Origin: Oscillibacter sp.
Lineage (GTDB): Bacteria; Bacillota; Clostridia; Oscillospirales; Oscillospiraceae
DNA: 7,767 bases
Reading direction: 5' to 3'
NCBI GenBank assembly: GCA_003522105.1
Contig: DPGF01000049.1
Span: 1-7,767 of the forward strand
Shown: piece after piece, positions 1 through 5,910 of the stretch
Numbering within the stretch: position 1 is the stretch's first letter
Layout: each line of letters begins with the position of its first letter
Program-made: the position numbers and the translations under genes
The notes under the pieces: generated by a model
Database searches by the model: none
Told to the model about the DNA's origin: nothing
What the model saw: the letters and a program-made list of their open reading frames with translations, nothing else

Positions 1-18
1 TTGTGTTGATAGGGGTGT

Positions 19-145
19 GGGCTTAGCCCGCCTGCCGAAGGGGTCGGAACGGGGCAATCGCCCCGTTCCGTACCACGAAGGCGAAACTTGTCATTCTCGA
101 AGCGAGAATTTTCGGCGCTGACGCGCACTTCAGCCGCTCTGCGGC
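19..145. repeat. Cluster of short perfect inverted repeats (possible oriT or terminator region)
   Basis: Three perfect hairpins follow one another in gene-free DNA. The first is an 11-bp stem at 45-55/60-70 with an AATC loop. The second is a 7-bp stem at 93-99/103-109 (ATTCTCG-AAG-CGAGAAT). The third is a 5-bp stem at 133-137/141-145 (GCCGC-TCT-GCGGC). A weaker GGGC/GCCC pair lies near 20-30. None is followed by a clear T-run on either strand, so a simple intrinsic terminator is not the best reading. Such an array beside a mobility-type operon is compatible with a transfer origin. No relaxase gene is visible in the window and no nick-site consensus is recognised, so that role is inference. 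Confidence 0.4.
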
Positions 146-163
146 GCTTTGCGGAAAAGGCAG

Positions 164-526
164 TTATCCCGCCCGGTCGATCATCCACGGCGCATCACCC
201 CCTTCCGGGCAGAACACGCTGCGGTAGGTACCGATGTCCGGCACCATGCTGCGGCACATCATTTCGTTGCATAGCAGCATGTGGAGCACCGCGGTGCTGT
301 AGACACTTAGCATCTCGTCCCGGCACCGACGGGCAACGGTCTTTTGCTCATCGGTCAGATCACCGTAGTGTTCATCGCAGAGGAACAGGCGAAGCTCCTC
401 TTCATCAATGGGGTCGGCATGATCCTTGTTCCACGCCCACCGAATGTAGCGCACCGTGTCGTGTGTGCGCCGGAGAACCATCATCGGGTCATGGTCTACG
501 ATAAAGTTTGCGATCTGCTGCATCAT
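164..526 (-). CDS. Uncharacterised 120-residue protein, third gene of the excisionase-like operon
   Basis: I do not recognise this protein. It is 120 residues long, begins with Met-Met, has no signal peptide or membrane segment, and mixes acidic and aromatic residues with many methionines and several cysteines. Residues 41-50 are acidic (PIDEEELRLF) and the middle looks helical. Its start codon overlaps the stop of the upstream HTH gene in an ATGA arrangement (526-523), which implies translational coupling and supports this strand over a competing plus-strand frame across 88-504. A purine-rich stretch (GGGGGAAG) lies a few bases before the start. Position at the end of an excisionase-like/replication-like operon suggests an element maintenance or transfer accessory role. 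That is context only. Confidence 0.7.
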   Translation of the reverse strand: MMQQIANFIVDHDPMMVLRRTHDTVRYIRWAWNKDHADPIDEEELRLFLCDEHYGDLTDEQKTVARRCRDEMLSVYSTAVLHMLLCNEMMCRSMVPDIGTYRSVFCPEGGDAPWMIDRAG

Positions 527-966
527 GCGCTTTCTTCCCCCTTCTTGTTCTGCCGATTCAATTCGGCCAGCCGTTTCTCTGCCTTTGCCCGCTCCATGTC
601 ACGCTCTGCCTGTTGGAACTGCCGCTGATAGTTCAGCTCCAACGCCTCCTGAATAGGGCAGATGGTGTAGATGAGACTTCCGTTGCGCATGCGTCCATCC
701 TTTGTAGTGATGGTACTGGGCTCGGTGCGGATAAGCCCCTTTTCCACCAGCCCGGCCACATACTTCCGCACGGTGTTCTCGCTCAGCTGTACCGCCCGAC
801 CGATGGTGCGGTAGCTGGGATGGCACTGGTAGGTCCTGCGATCCTCGCAGCGCAGAAGGTAATTGTAGACGGCGATCTCGTGAGAGCTGAGTCCGAGATT
901 AAAGACTTCGTTGGGGACGAGATAGTAGTGTTTGTTCGGGTCCCGCTTGGGCCAGCGCTGGAACAT
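523..966 (-). CDS. Helix-turn-helix replication-initiator-like protein
   Basis: This 147-residue protein probably binds DNA. Residues about 28-80 form a winged-helix/HTH unit of the HTH_36 type seen at the N-terminus of replication initiators and primosome-like proteins of Gram-positive mobile elements: SSHEIAVYNYLL, then PSYRTIGRAV, LSENTVRKYV and a wing at LVEKGLI. Residues about 105-140 are a charged Glu/Arg/Lys/Gln-rich helix likely to form a coiled coil. No catalytic domain follows, so it is an initiator-like regulator or partner rather than a full Rep protein. The start is fixed by AGGAGG at 981-976, nine bases upstream. The start shares one base with the upstream stop (TGATG), and its own stop overlaps the next gene by four bases. 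An alternative is a transcriptional regulator of element genes. Confidence 0.82.
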   Translation of the reverse strand: MFQRWPKRDPNKHYYLVPNEVFNLGLSSHEIAVYNYLLRCEDRRTYQCHPSYRTIGRAVQLSENTVRKYVAGLVEKGLIRTEPSTITTKDGRMRNGSLIYTICPIQEALELNYQRQFQQAERDMERAKAEKRLAELNRQNKKGEESA

Positions 967-1175
967 CAGGCATCACCTCCTGTCTGCGCGTCCACCCACT
1001 GACGGAACTTTTCTTTGGGCACCACGATACGGTTTCCGATCCGTAGCGCGGGGAAGCCCGTTTCGCGCATGAGCTCATAGGCGCTGGAGATGGACACGCC
1101 CAGCACCTGCGCCACCATGTTCGCATTGAGGAACAGCGGCAGCTGGTCATAGTTGGTGAATGTGGATTCTTGCAT
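966..1175 (-). CDS. Excisionase-like small HTH DNA-binding protein
   Basis: This 69-residue protein is essentially one MerR/excisionase-type winged helix (HTH_17 class). Residues 14-35 carry the helix-turn-helix (LFLNANMVAQVLGVS, then SAYELM). Residues 40-53 carry the wing (GFPALRIGNRIVVP), ending in KEKFRQWVD, a very characteristic pattern of this family. Members bind attachment-site or promoter DNA and either direct integrase towards excision or regulate element genes. The start is set by AGGAGG at 1187-1182, six bases before the ATG. It is the first gene of a three-gene minus-strand operon and is transcribed divergently from the polymerase operon. A terminator-type hairpin lies in its leader at 1216-1243. 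No integrase is visible, so excisionase function is inferred from family and context. Confidence 0.87.
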   Translation of the reverse strand: MQESTFTNYDQLPLFLNANMVAQVLGVSISSAYELMRETGFPALRIGNRIVVPKEKFRQWVDAQTGGDA

Positions 1176-1215
1176 TGGATTCCTCCTTTATAATTTTTTG
1201 TTGAGAGCTGCAAGC

Positions 1216-1243
1216 AAAAAGCTCCCACCGAAAAAGTGGGAGC
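1216..1243 (-). terminator. Intrinsic terminator/attenuator-type hairpin upstream of the HTH operon
   Basis: A perfect 8-bp stem (1221-1228 with 1236-1243, GCTCCCAC/GTGGGAGC) and a 7-base loop are followed on the minus strand by a run of five T (plus-strand A at 1216-1220). It lies about 30 bases before the ribosome-binding site of the HTH gene. No good minus-strand promoter is seen between the hairpin and that gene, since a -10-like TATAAA would start the RNA inside the ribosome site. The hairpin may therefore act as a leader attenuator, or block leftward antisense transcripts from the polymerase gene. Confidence 0.65.
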
Positions 1244-1253
1244 AGTATTCATA

Positions 1254-1296
1254 TTGCAAATTTGGAACCTCATGATAGAATAGAAGCATCAGGAGG
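1254..1296 (+). promoter_or_regulatory. Predicted promoter and ribosome-binding site of the polymerase operon
   Basis: A -35-like TTGCAA (1254-1259) and a -10-like TAGAAT (1276-1281) are separated by 16 bases, close to the vegetative sigma consensus. Transcription would begin near 1288, immediately before a perfect AGGAGG at 1291-1296, which lies seven bases from the ATG at 1304. The mRNA leader would be about 16 bases. The promoter sits just downstream of the hairpin at 1216-1243 and overlaps any minus-strand promoter serving the divergent operon, so the two directions may compete. Confidence 0.5.
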
Positions 1297-1303
1297 TGAG
1301 CCG

Positions 1304-4300
1304 ATGCCGTTGGTGAAATACAGGATCTATGAGCTGTCCGCCAGAGCCGTGATCAGTTACGGCAGAAAGCAGGACGGGACATATACTTTCCATCTCAGCG
1401 CCGCTGAGACAGAGAAATGCAAATCACTTTCCGCGCCCCATGAGCAGGACGATAACGCACTGTTCTATCAGACCATGTGCGTGCTGCACGGCGATGCTTT
1501 CACCGGAGCACCTGAAGGACAGCTGGTGACCGACCTCTCGGACGTCATTTTCTATATGGACTTCTCCGGCATCTTCGACCGGAGCGGCGCCAGAAAGAAA
1601 CACCTGATCCGGCAGGAGAAGGCCAGGGCCCTGTTCCGTCCCGAAGGTGTCAGCCTGGACTTTGGCTCCGGGGCACATCGTTACCTCGCCTTTGAGCGTT
1701 CGGGCAGCATGAGCCGACAGGCGCGGCTATCCTTCATCCGAGAGGATTTTTATGACGCGGTACGCCGCCGCATTATGATGGATATGACCATCGGTGACTG
1801 CCAGCTCAGCAAGCTCTACGCCTACAACGGACTGATGCTGTCCAGCGGTATCCGCATCGACGGTATCGGCATCGACCAACCTCACCGGGTGGTGGTCATC
1901 GACAATCCTACGCGCACAGAGCGGAATGTCAGCGTCATCACCGTCGAGGACGACGGAACGCAGAGCAGTACCCGCAAATACCACCGGGTGGAGAAAAAAG
2001 AGGATATCGAAATCACCTGCTTCGACGGCGAGGGGTTGATCTCCAAACAATACGCCCGCCTTGTTGACGAGAAGCTGTGCGGGAAGAAAGTCCACACCTC
2101 GTTTCAGATCCGTATGCCGTATGTGAAGGGCATGCTGCACGAGGTGGACTTCAAGGACTTCCTGACCCTCTGCGGGACGGACACCATCACCGATCTGTGG
2201 GGCGTGGAGCATTCCGCCCGGGATGTGGATGTCATCCTCACCAAGAGTATGTTCAAGGGATACGGCTGGCTCACTGCCAGCGGCATGAGCTGGAATGATT
2301 ATTGGAATGTGTTCCGCATGTACCGCCATGCGCTGTACATCACCAATGTGAGCAAGGAGAAACCGGAACAGACCACCGAGCTGAACTATCAGTTTCTGAC
2401 CACCGTTTCCATTCAGGGTGACGAGTTCCGCCCCGCCGATCTGCCGGACGGCTGGGACCACAGCCCGGAGACAGACGAGCGAAATTGGCTCACCAAGCAG
2501 ACGGAACTGGCGTATTACAATTTCTGCGCCGATGAATCGTTTCGGCAGAATTACTTTCTGGAGAAGTTTGAGCGGGTCAGCTGGTGGGAACGACACCAGG
2601 GCAAGGACCAGATCCTTGCCGCCGTGCTGAAAAAGAATCCAAGCTTCATCAACGAACCGGTCTATGCCAAGCGACTGGAGGATGAAGCCGATAAAATCGT
2701 GGAGCAGTACGCCGTCGGCCGGTTGATCGTAGCAGGAGACAACCGTTATCTTTCCGGTGATCTTCTGGACTTTCTGGCATTTCTGCTCCCGACTGTTCCG
2801 CCGCGCAAACGCAGGCAACGGATGTTTTACAGCACCGTCATGACCGACCACTTCCCGGAGAGTTCCTTCTATGCACCCCAGGCGGCCTATGCCCATGACG
2901 ACGCCTGCACGCTGCTACGCAATCCGCACATTGCCCGCAACGAGGAGCTACAGCTTTCCTTCTACGACGCGAAGGAAGAGAGAAAGCAGATGCGGCATTA
3001 CTATTTCGGGCACCTGACGGATGTGGTGATGGTGGATTCCAATATGCTGGCTGCGGAGCGGCTGGGCGGCGCTGACTACGACGGCGATATGATCAAGACC
3101 ATATCTGATCCGATCCTGAATGCCTGCGTCCGCCGCAACTACAACCTCTACCGCTACGAGAAACACAAATCCCTCACCAACATTGAGAACATTCCGCTGC
3201 TGATGATCCCCACGGCCCAGCCACAGATCCGCAATGCCGACGACTGGGAGGCTCGCTTTGAAACCGTCCGCAGCACCTTCTCCTCCCGCGTCGGCCAGAT
3301 CTGTAACGCCGCACTGGACCGCAGCATCATTGCCTACAACGAAAACTCCGACGCCGAGGAGCGGGAGCGCTGCCGGGAGGAAACGGAGACATTAGCCATT
3401 CTCACCGGGCTGGAGATCGACTCGGCCAAGAGCGGCATCCGTCCGGATCTGGATGAGTACCTGACCCATAAGGCCGTCAAGCGCAGCGACTTTCTCAAAT
3501 ATAAAACACTGGTAGAAGAAATGGAGACCCGGCGTGCCTGGTATGAGCCAACCCATGCGGCCAAGGTAAAAACGTTTTTCAAAAAGGTGGATTGGAGCAA
3601 GGTGGACTCCAATGTAGAGCGTCTGCCGTATCTGGCACAGCAGCTGAAAAAGAACACGCCGCGTATCAAGGCAAAGCCCGCCAGGGACGAGGAGCTATTT
3701 TCCTTCGCTCAGCAGCCGGACTGGAAGGGGCAGCTGAACTCCGATAAGCTGGCGGCGGTGGATGCGCTGCTGCGGGATTACGATGCCTGTCTCTCCCGCA
3801 TCCGGGCCTGTCGCGTTCCGGTGAAGGAGAAAAAGCGGAAGAGCGATGTGGAGCGTGTCCTGTATGCCAGAGGGCAGGAGGATGCATACGATCCTGACGA
3901 GCTGTACGCCCTGTTCGGCAGTCTGCCGCCGGAAAGGGTATCTGCTCTGCGGAAGGCCATTCGGGAGCAGACCTGGCACCTCATGGACGAGGATGCACGG
4001 GAGCGCTTCCTGCGGGAATGGCTGCCGGAGTTTGAAGATATATACGATTTGCTGACCGATTTCCGCTTCGGCGGCTACCGCATCCTCGGAGACATTGTCT
4101 GTGATATGGAGGATGAGAACACCGGCAGGGAGAAAAAGCAGCTGTTCCGTGAAAGCGACTCGAAGGCTTTCACCGCCATGATGAGGGCCTTTTCGGACAA
4201 GCCCGCCTCCCGGAGCTACCGTAACGCGGTGACGGCCAAGTGCCGGGAGATGCTGACCGCTATTGTAAGACCGACTTTGGCCGTGCGCTATGTGGTGGCT

Positions 4301-4378
4301 CTCGGCAGACGTGACCTGCTGTGGGATCTGCTGCCGGAGTATATCGAGAAAAATGTTCTGGAGGTGCGGGATGATTAA
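1304..4378 (+). CDS. Cellular (eukaryotic-type) RNA-dependent RNA polymerase-like protein, single-chain double-psi beta-barrel polymerase
   Basis: This 1024-residue protein is predicted to be an RNA polymerase of the superfamily uniting eukaryotic silencing RdRPs (QDE-1 and plant RDR enzymes, Pfam PF05183), phage YonO and the catalytic cores of multisubunit RNA polymerase. Motifs typical of the RdRP family appear in order: YLAFERS (127-133); DGEGLIS (241-247; eukaryotic DGxGxIS); QIR with KG (268-276; FQIRxxxxKG); LTKSMFK (312-318; RPSMxKF); LNYQFL (360-365; LNRQ); RNPHI (539-543; RNPC); LTDVVMV (571-577); the metal-binding DYDGD (591-595, Asp 591, 593 and 595); GQICNA (664-669; LGxIxNAH); and IDSAKSG (705-711; VDxPKTG). 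Residues 712-1024 are mostly helical and charged, and I do not recognise them. The ATG at 1304 has a perfect AGGAGG seven bases upstream; a TTG at 1262 in frame lies before the predicted promoter -10 and is rejected. The frame is intact. Template type (RNA or DNA) cannot be told from sequence. The order of motifs makes the family call strong; the biological role is unknown. Confidence 0.88.
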   Translation: MPLVKYRIYELSARAVISYGRKQDGTYTFHLSAAETEKCKSLSAPHEQDDNALFYQTMCVLHGDAFTGAPEGQLVTDLSDVIFYMDFSGIFDRSGARKKHLIRQEKARALFRPEGVSLDFGSGAHRYLAFERSGSMSRQARLSFIREDFYDAVRRRIMMDMTIGDCQLSKLYAYNGLMLSSGIRIDGIGIDQPHRVVVIDNPTRTERNVSVITVEDDGTQSSTRKYHRVEKKEDIEITCFDGEGLISKQYARLVDEKLCGKKVHTSFQIRMPYVKGMLHEVDFKDFLTLCGTDTITDLWGVEHSARDVDVILTKSMFKGYGWLTASGMSWNDYWNVFRMYRHALYITNVSKEKPEQTTELNYQFLTTVSIQGDEFRPADLPDGWDHSPETDERNWLTKQTELAYYNFCADESFRQNYFLEKFERVSWWERHQGKDQILAAVLKKNPSFINEPVYAKRLEDEADKIVEQYAVGRLIVAGDNRYLSGDLLDFLAFLLPTVPPRKRRQRMFYSTVMTDHFPESSFYAPQAAYAHDDACTLLRNPHIARNEELQLSFYDAKEERKQMRHYYFGHLTDVVMVDSNMLAAERLGGADYDGDMIKTISDPILNACVRRNYNLYRYEKHKSLTNIENIPLLMIPTAQPQIRNADDWEARFETVRSTFSSRVGQICNAALDRSIIAYNENSDAEERERCREETETLAILTGLEIDSAKSGIRPDLDEYLTHKAVKRSDFLKYKTLVEEMETRRAWYEPTHAAKVKTFFKKVDWSKVDSNVERLPYLAQQLKKNTPRIKAKPARDEELFSFAQQPDWKGQLNSDKLAAVDALLRDYDACLSRIRACRVPVKEKKRKSDVERVLYARGQEDAYDPDELYALFGSLPPERVSALRKAIREQTWHLMDEDARERFLREWLPEFEDIYDLLTDFRFGGYRILGDIVCDMEDENTGREKKQLFRESDSKAFTAMMRAFSDKPASRSYRNAVTAKCREMLTAIVRPTLAVRYVVALGRRDLLWDLLPEYIEKNVLEVRDD

Positions 4379-5240
4379 CGAATGGGAGGAATTCTGCGCA
4401 TATACCGGAACGGTTTCCTACACCGCCAGCAAGAAGAGCGATACGACATGGCTGGGCCGCCTCACCTTTGCCACGATCCTGGAGTTTGAGGGGATGGCTC
4501 GGATCTTGACCATCCTGGCCCGCGGATATCTGTTTCACAGTAAGGACGTAGCCGTCATTTCGGGTGATCCGCATGGTCGGATCGACTACGCCCGCCGTGC
4601 GCTCTGTGCCTGGTGCAGTGTGCCGGAGGATGGAGAGCGTGTGCCGGACAAGGAATGGCTATTCCAGACGGATTTTTCGGATCTGCACACGGAGTTCCCG
4701 GAGCTGGTGGCTGCGGACGGGATTGGCTGGTTTCTCCGTCATGTTCTCCGTGCTGCGGACTTCATGCTGTCGCACCCGGAAAAGGTGCGCAGCACTTCAC
4801 TCAAGTATGCGGAGGTCATTCAGTCCAAGTTCGCCGCCGCATGGCGAAGCAAGGTGATGCAGTATCAGATCCCGATTTTTGCGTCCCAAACCAAGGGCGC
4901 CTGGACGCTGCGTTTTGATGATGTCCTTGCTGATGCGCTGGAGCTTGGTCCGCTGCGCAGAGAGGGGCCGGACCTGCCGCCCGAGCTGACAGAAAAAGTG
5001 AAAGCGGCGCTTTCGAAGGAAATTCCAGCCGAGGTTGTCTGTACGCTGATCCGCTATTACCTCGCCAACCGGCAGGATGATTGCGAATGGGTCGTCCTGC
5101 CTGTGGCAAGCTTTGACGCCTACTTCGGGGACGCCAGCTTCAGCAAGAAGTACCTGCCCAAGATCCCGCCGGAGATCATGGAGCGAAGCAATGCTTTCGG
5201 CATCAGCCGGTATCGGGTCACGGAAGAATATCTGCCATAA
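4371..5240 (+). CDS. Uncharacterised 289-residue protein translationally coupled to the polymerase
   Basis: I do not recognise a family. The start codon lies inside the end of the polymerase gene (8-base overlap, ATGATTAA) with GGAGGTG at 4360-4366 just before it, so the two proteins are almost certainly made together. No signal peptide, membrane segment, metal-binding cluster or nucleotide-binding loop is evident. It is probably soluble, with alternating helical stretches: about 28-55 is rather hydrophobic (LGRLTFATILEFEG), followed by 117-155 and 205-232. Aromatic residues are frequent (WLFQTDF, GIGWFLRHVL, CEWVVLP). The C-terminal 50 residues are polar and aromatic (FDAYFGDASFSKKYLP). Likely roles are an accessory subunit, template- or nucleic-acid-binding partner, or regulator of the polymerase, by operon logic alone. 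An earlier in-frame ATG at 4290 lacks a ribosome site and lies deep in the polymerase gene. A terminator follows the stop. Confidence 0.85.
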   Translation: MINEWEEFCAYTGTVSYTASKKSDTTWLGRLTFATILEFEGMARILTILARGYLFHSKDVAVISGDPHGRIDYARRALCAWCSVPEDGERVPDKEWLFQTDFSDLHTEFPELVAADGIGWFLRHVLRAADFMLSHPEKVRSTSLKYAEVIQSKFAAAWRSKVMQYQIPIFASQTKGAWTLRFDDVLADALELGPLRREGPDLPPELTEKVKAALSKEIPAEVVCTLIRYYLANRQDDCEWVVLPVASFDAYFGDASFSKKYLPKIPPEIMERSNAFGISRYRVTEEYLP

Positions 5241-5248
5241 GACACAGA

Positions 5249-5290
5249 CAGCGGGACAAGCCTTTACTGCCTGTCCCGCTGCTTTCTCTG
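5249..5290 (+). terminator. Intrinsic terminator of the polymerase operon
   Basis: A perfect 10-bp stem (5249-5258 CAGCGGGACA paired with 5272-5281) with a 13-base loop begins eight bases after the stop codon of the partner gene. A pyrimidine-rich, partly T-rich tract (CTTTCTCTG) follows. The T-run is interrupted, so efficiency may be moderate. The reverse direction has no T-run. Confidence 0.7.
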
Positions 5291-5351
5291 CCCGGATTGA
5301 GAGTGTGTTCCTTGTCTATGGCGGCTCAACCGTTGAGCTGCTGCCTATGCT

Positions 5352-5528
5352 CTACTCCTCGTCATCATCAGACCACGAGGAGATCATGTGAATATCGCCG
5401 GTGTCCATGTCCATCGCCATGTGATCTCCCATGCGCATCATGAGATTCCCATCGGAGTCCATCGCCATGCTGTCAGAAATGCTCATGGCGAAGTCTCCGT
5501 CATCATAGTCGAAAAAGTGCTTTGACAT
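5352..5528 (-). CDS. Small acidic Met/Asp-rich protein of 58 residues
   Basis: No function can be assigned. The protein is 58 residues, strongly acidic and methionine-rich, with the motif MAMD repeated (MAMDSDGN at 21-28, MAMDMDTGD at 37-45), an aromatic N-terminus (HFFDYDDGD) and an acidic tail (SDDDEE). The repeat is visible in DNA: a 13-base word GTCCATCGCCATG occurs at 5409-5421 and again at 5457-5469, 48 bases (16 codons) apart, in frame. The start was chosen at 5528 because GGAGGTG lies at 5541-5535, six bases upstream; a longer frame from a TTG at 5543 would begin inside that site. It follows the Asn-Pro repeat gene by 17 bases, so the two probably form an operon, convergent with the polymerase operon. 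Low-complexity proteins are easily mispredicted, but the ribosome site and conserved pattern argue it is real. Confidence 0.65.
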   Translation of the reverse strand: MSKHFFDYDDGDFAMSISDSMAMDSDGNLMMRMGDHMAMDMDTGDIHMISSWSDDDEE

Positions 5529-5545
5529 ACCGTGCACCTCCAATT

Positions 5546-5767
5546 TTAATCATCGTATTCCGGATAGTCAGGCGCCCACTCGGGCATCCAATGCGCTTTG
5601 TTTCTGCGGTTTGCATTGTGAGTTTTCTGGTGCGATCTGTGGTTCGGATTCATCTGATTGGCCCGATTGTCAGCGTCAGCTTGATATGCCTTGTTATTGG
5701 GATTATGCAGATTTGCCCAGTGATCCAGTTGTTCTTTGGTATGTGTTTTCCCTGATACCTTTCCCAT
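5546..5767 (-). CDS. Small Asn-Pro-Asn repeat protein of 73 residues
   Basis: The protein is 73 residues, rich in Asn, His, Lys and Arg, and contains two degenerate copies of a 17-18 residue unit: HWANLHNPNNKAYQA (16-30) and NRANQMNPNHRSHQK (34-48). A basic patch (NANRRNKAH) and an acidic tyrosine-bearing tail (APDYPEYDD) follow. I recall similar short proteins with an ANQxNPNNxAY pattern in many gut Clostridia, usually annotated hypothetical; no role is established that I can name. The start at 5767 is supported by AGGAGG at 5779-5774, six bases upstream. The same frame stays open to 6067, but that extension runs through a terminator hairpin and a long palindrome and has no ribosome site, so it is rejected. 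The high polarity suggests a disordered or nucleic-acid-associated protein, as inference only. Confidence 0.72.
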   Translation of the reverse strand: MGKVSGKTHTKEQLDHWANLHNPNNKAYQADADNRANQMNPNHRSHQKTHNANRRNKAHWMPEWAPDYPEYDD

Positions 5768-5789
5768 AATTGGCCTCCTTTCTGAGCCG

Positions 5790-5824
5790 AAAAAAGTCCA
5801 CGCACTTTGCTTCGTGCGTGGACT
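5790..5824 (-). terminator. Strong intrinsic terminator/attenuator directly before the Asn-Pro repeat gene
   Basis: A perfect 11-bp stem (5795-5805 with 5814-5824, AGTCCACGCAC/GTGCGTGGACT) with an 8-base loop is followed on the minus strand by six T (plus-strand A at 5790-5795). Only 10 bases separate the T-run from the ribosome-binding site of the gene at 5767. There is no room for a separate promoter between them, so the hairpin is either a leader attenuator or the end of a small RNA transcribed from the right, with readthrough into the gene. Confidence 0.75.
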
Positions 5825-5842
5825 GCGATCATCCGGAAGACC

Positions 5843-5910
5843 GCTTTGCACGCAACAAAACAGAGCCGACGAAAGAACACTTTCTTCGGTTCGATTTTGT
5901 GGTGCAAAGC
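5843..5910. repeat. Long imperfect palindrome, possible structured RNA
   Basis: Two arms of 33 and 31 bases (5843-5875 and 5880-5910) are nearly complementary around a 4-base AACA loop. Fully paired blocks are GCTTTGCAC at the base, ACAAAA, CCGA and GAAAG near the tip, with a few mismatches and a small bulge between them. It lies 18 bases from the terminator hairpin at 5790-5824. A minus-strand RNA would fold into this long hairpin followed by a terminator, the layout of a small regulatory RNA or a leader. It could instead be a short palindromic mobile repeat. No known RNA family is recognised. Confidence 0.6.

Noticed and set aside
88..504. 138-residue plus-strand frame across the left end
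   Set aside because: Arg/Cys-rich low-quality translation, no ribosome site, and it opposes a minus-strand gene tied to its operon by an ATGA overlap.
1262..1303. Upstream TTG start extending the polymerase by 14 residues
   Set aside because: It lies before the predicted -10 box and the extension reads through the perfect AGGAGG that serves the ATG at 1304.
1727..2896. 389-residue open frame on the minus strand inside the polymerase gene
   Set aside because: It is antisense to the conserved motifs of the polymerase, has no ribosome site or recognisable domain, and long antisense frames are expected in G+C-rich coding DNA.
4290..4370. Earlier ATG for the partner protein, adding 27 residues
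   Set aside because: No ribosome site, 89-base overlap with the polymerase gene, and the extra Cys/Trp-rich residues look like shadow translation; the ATG at 4371 has GGAGGTG.
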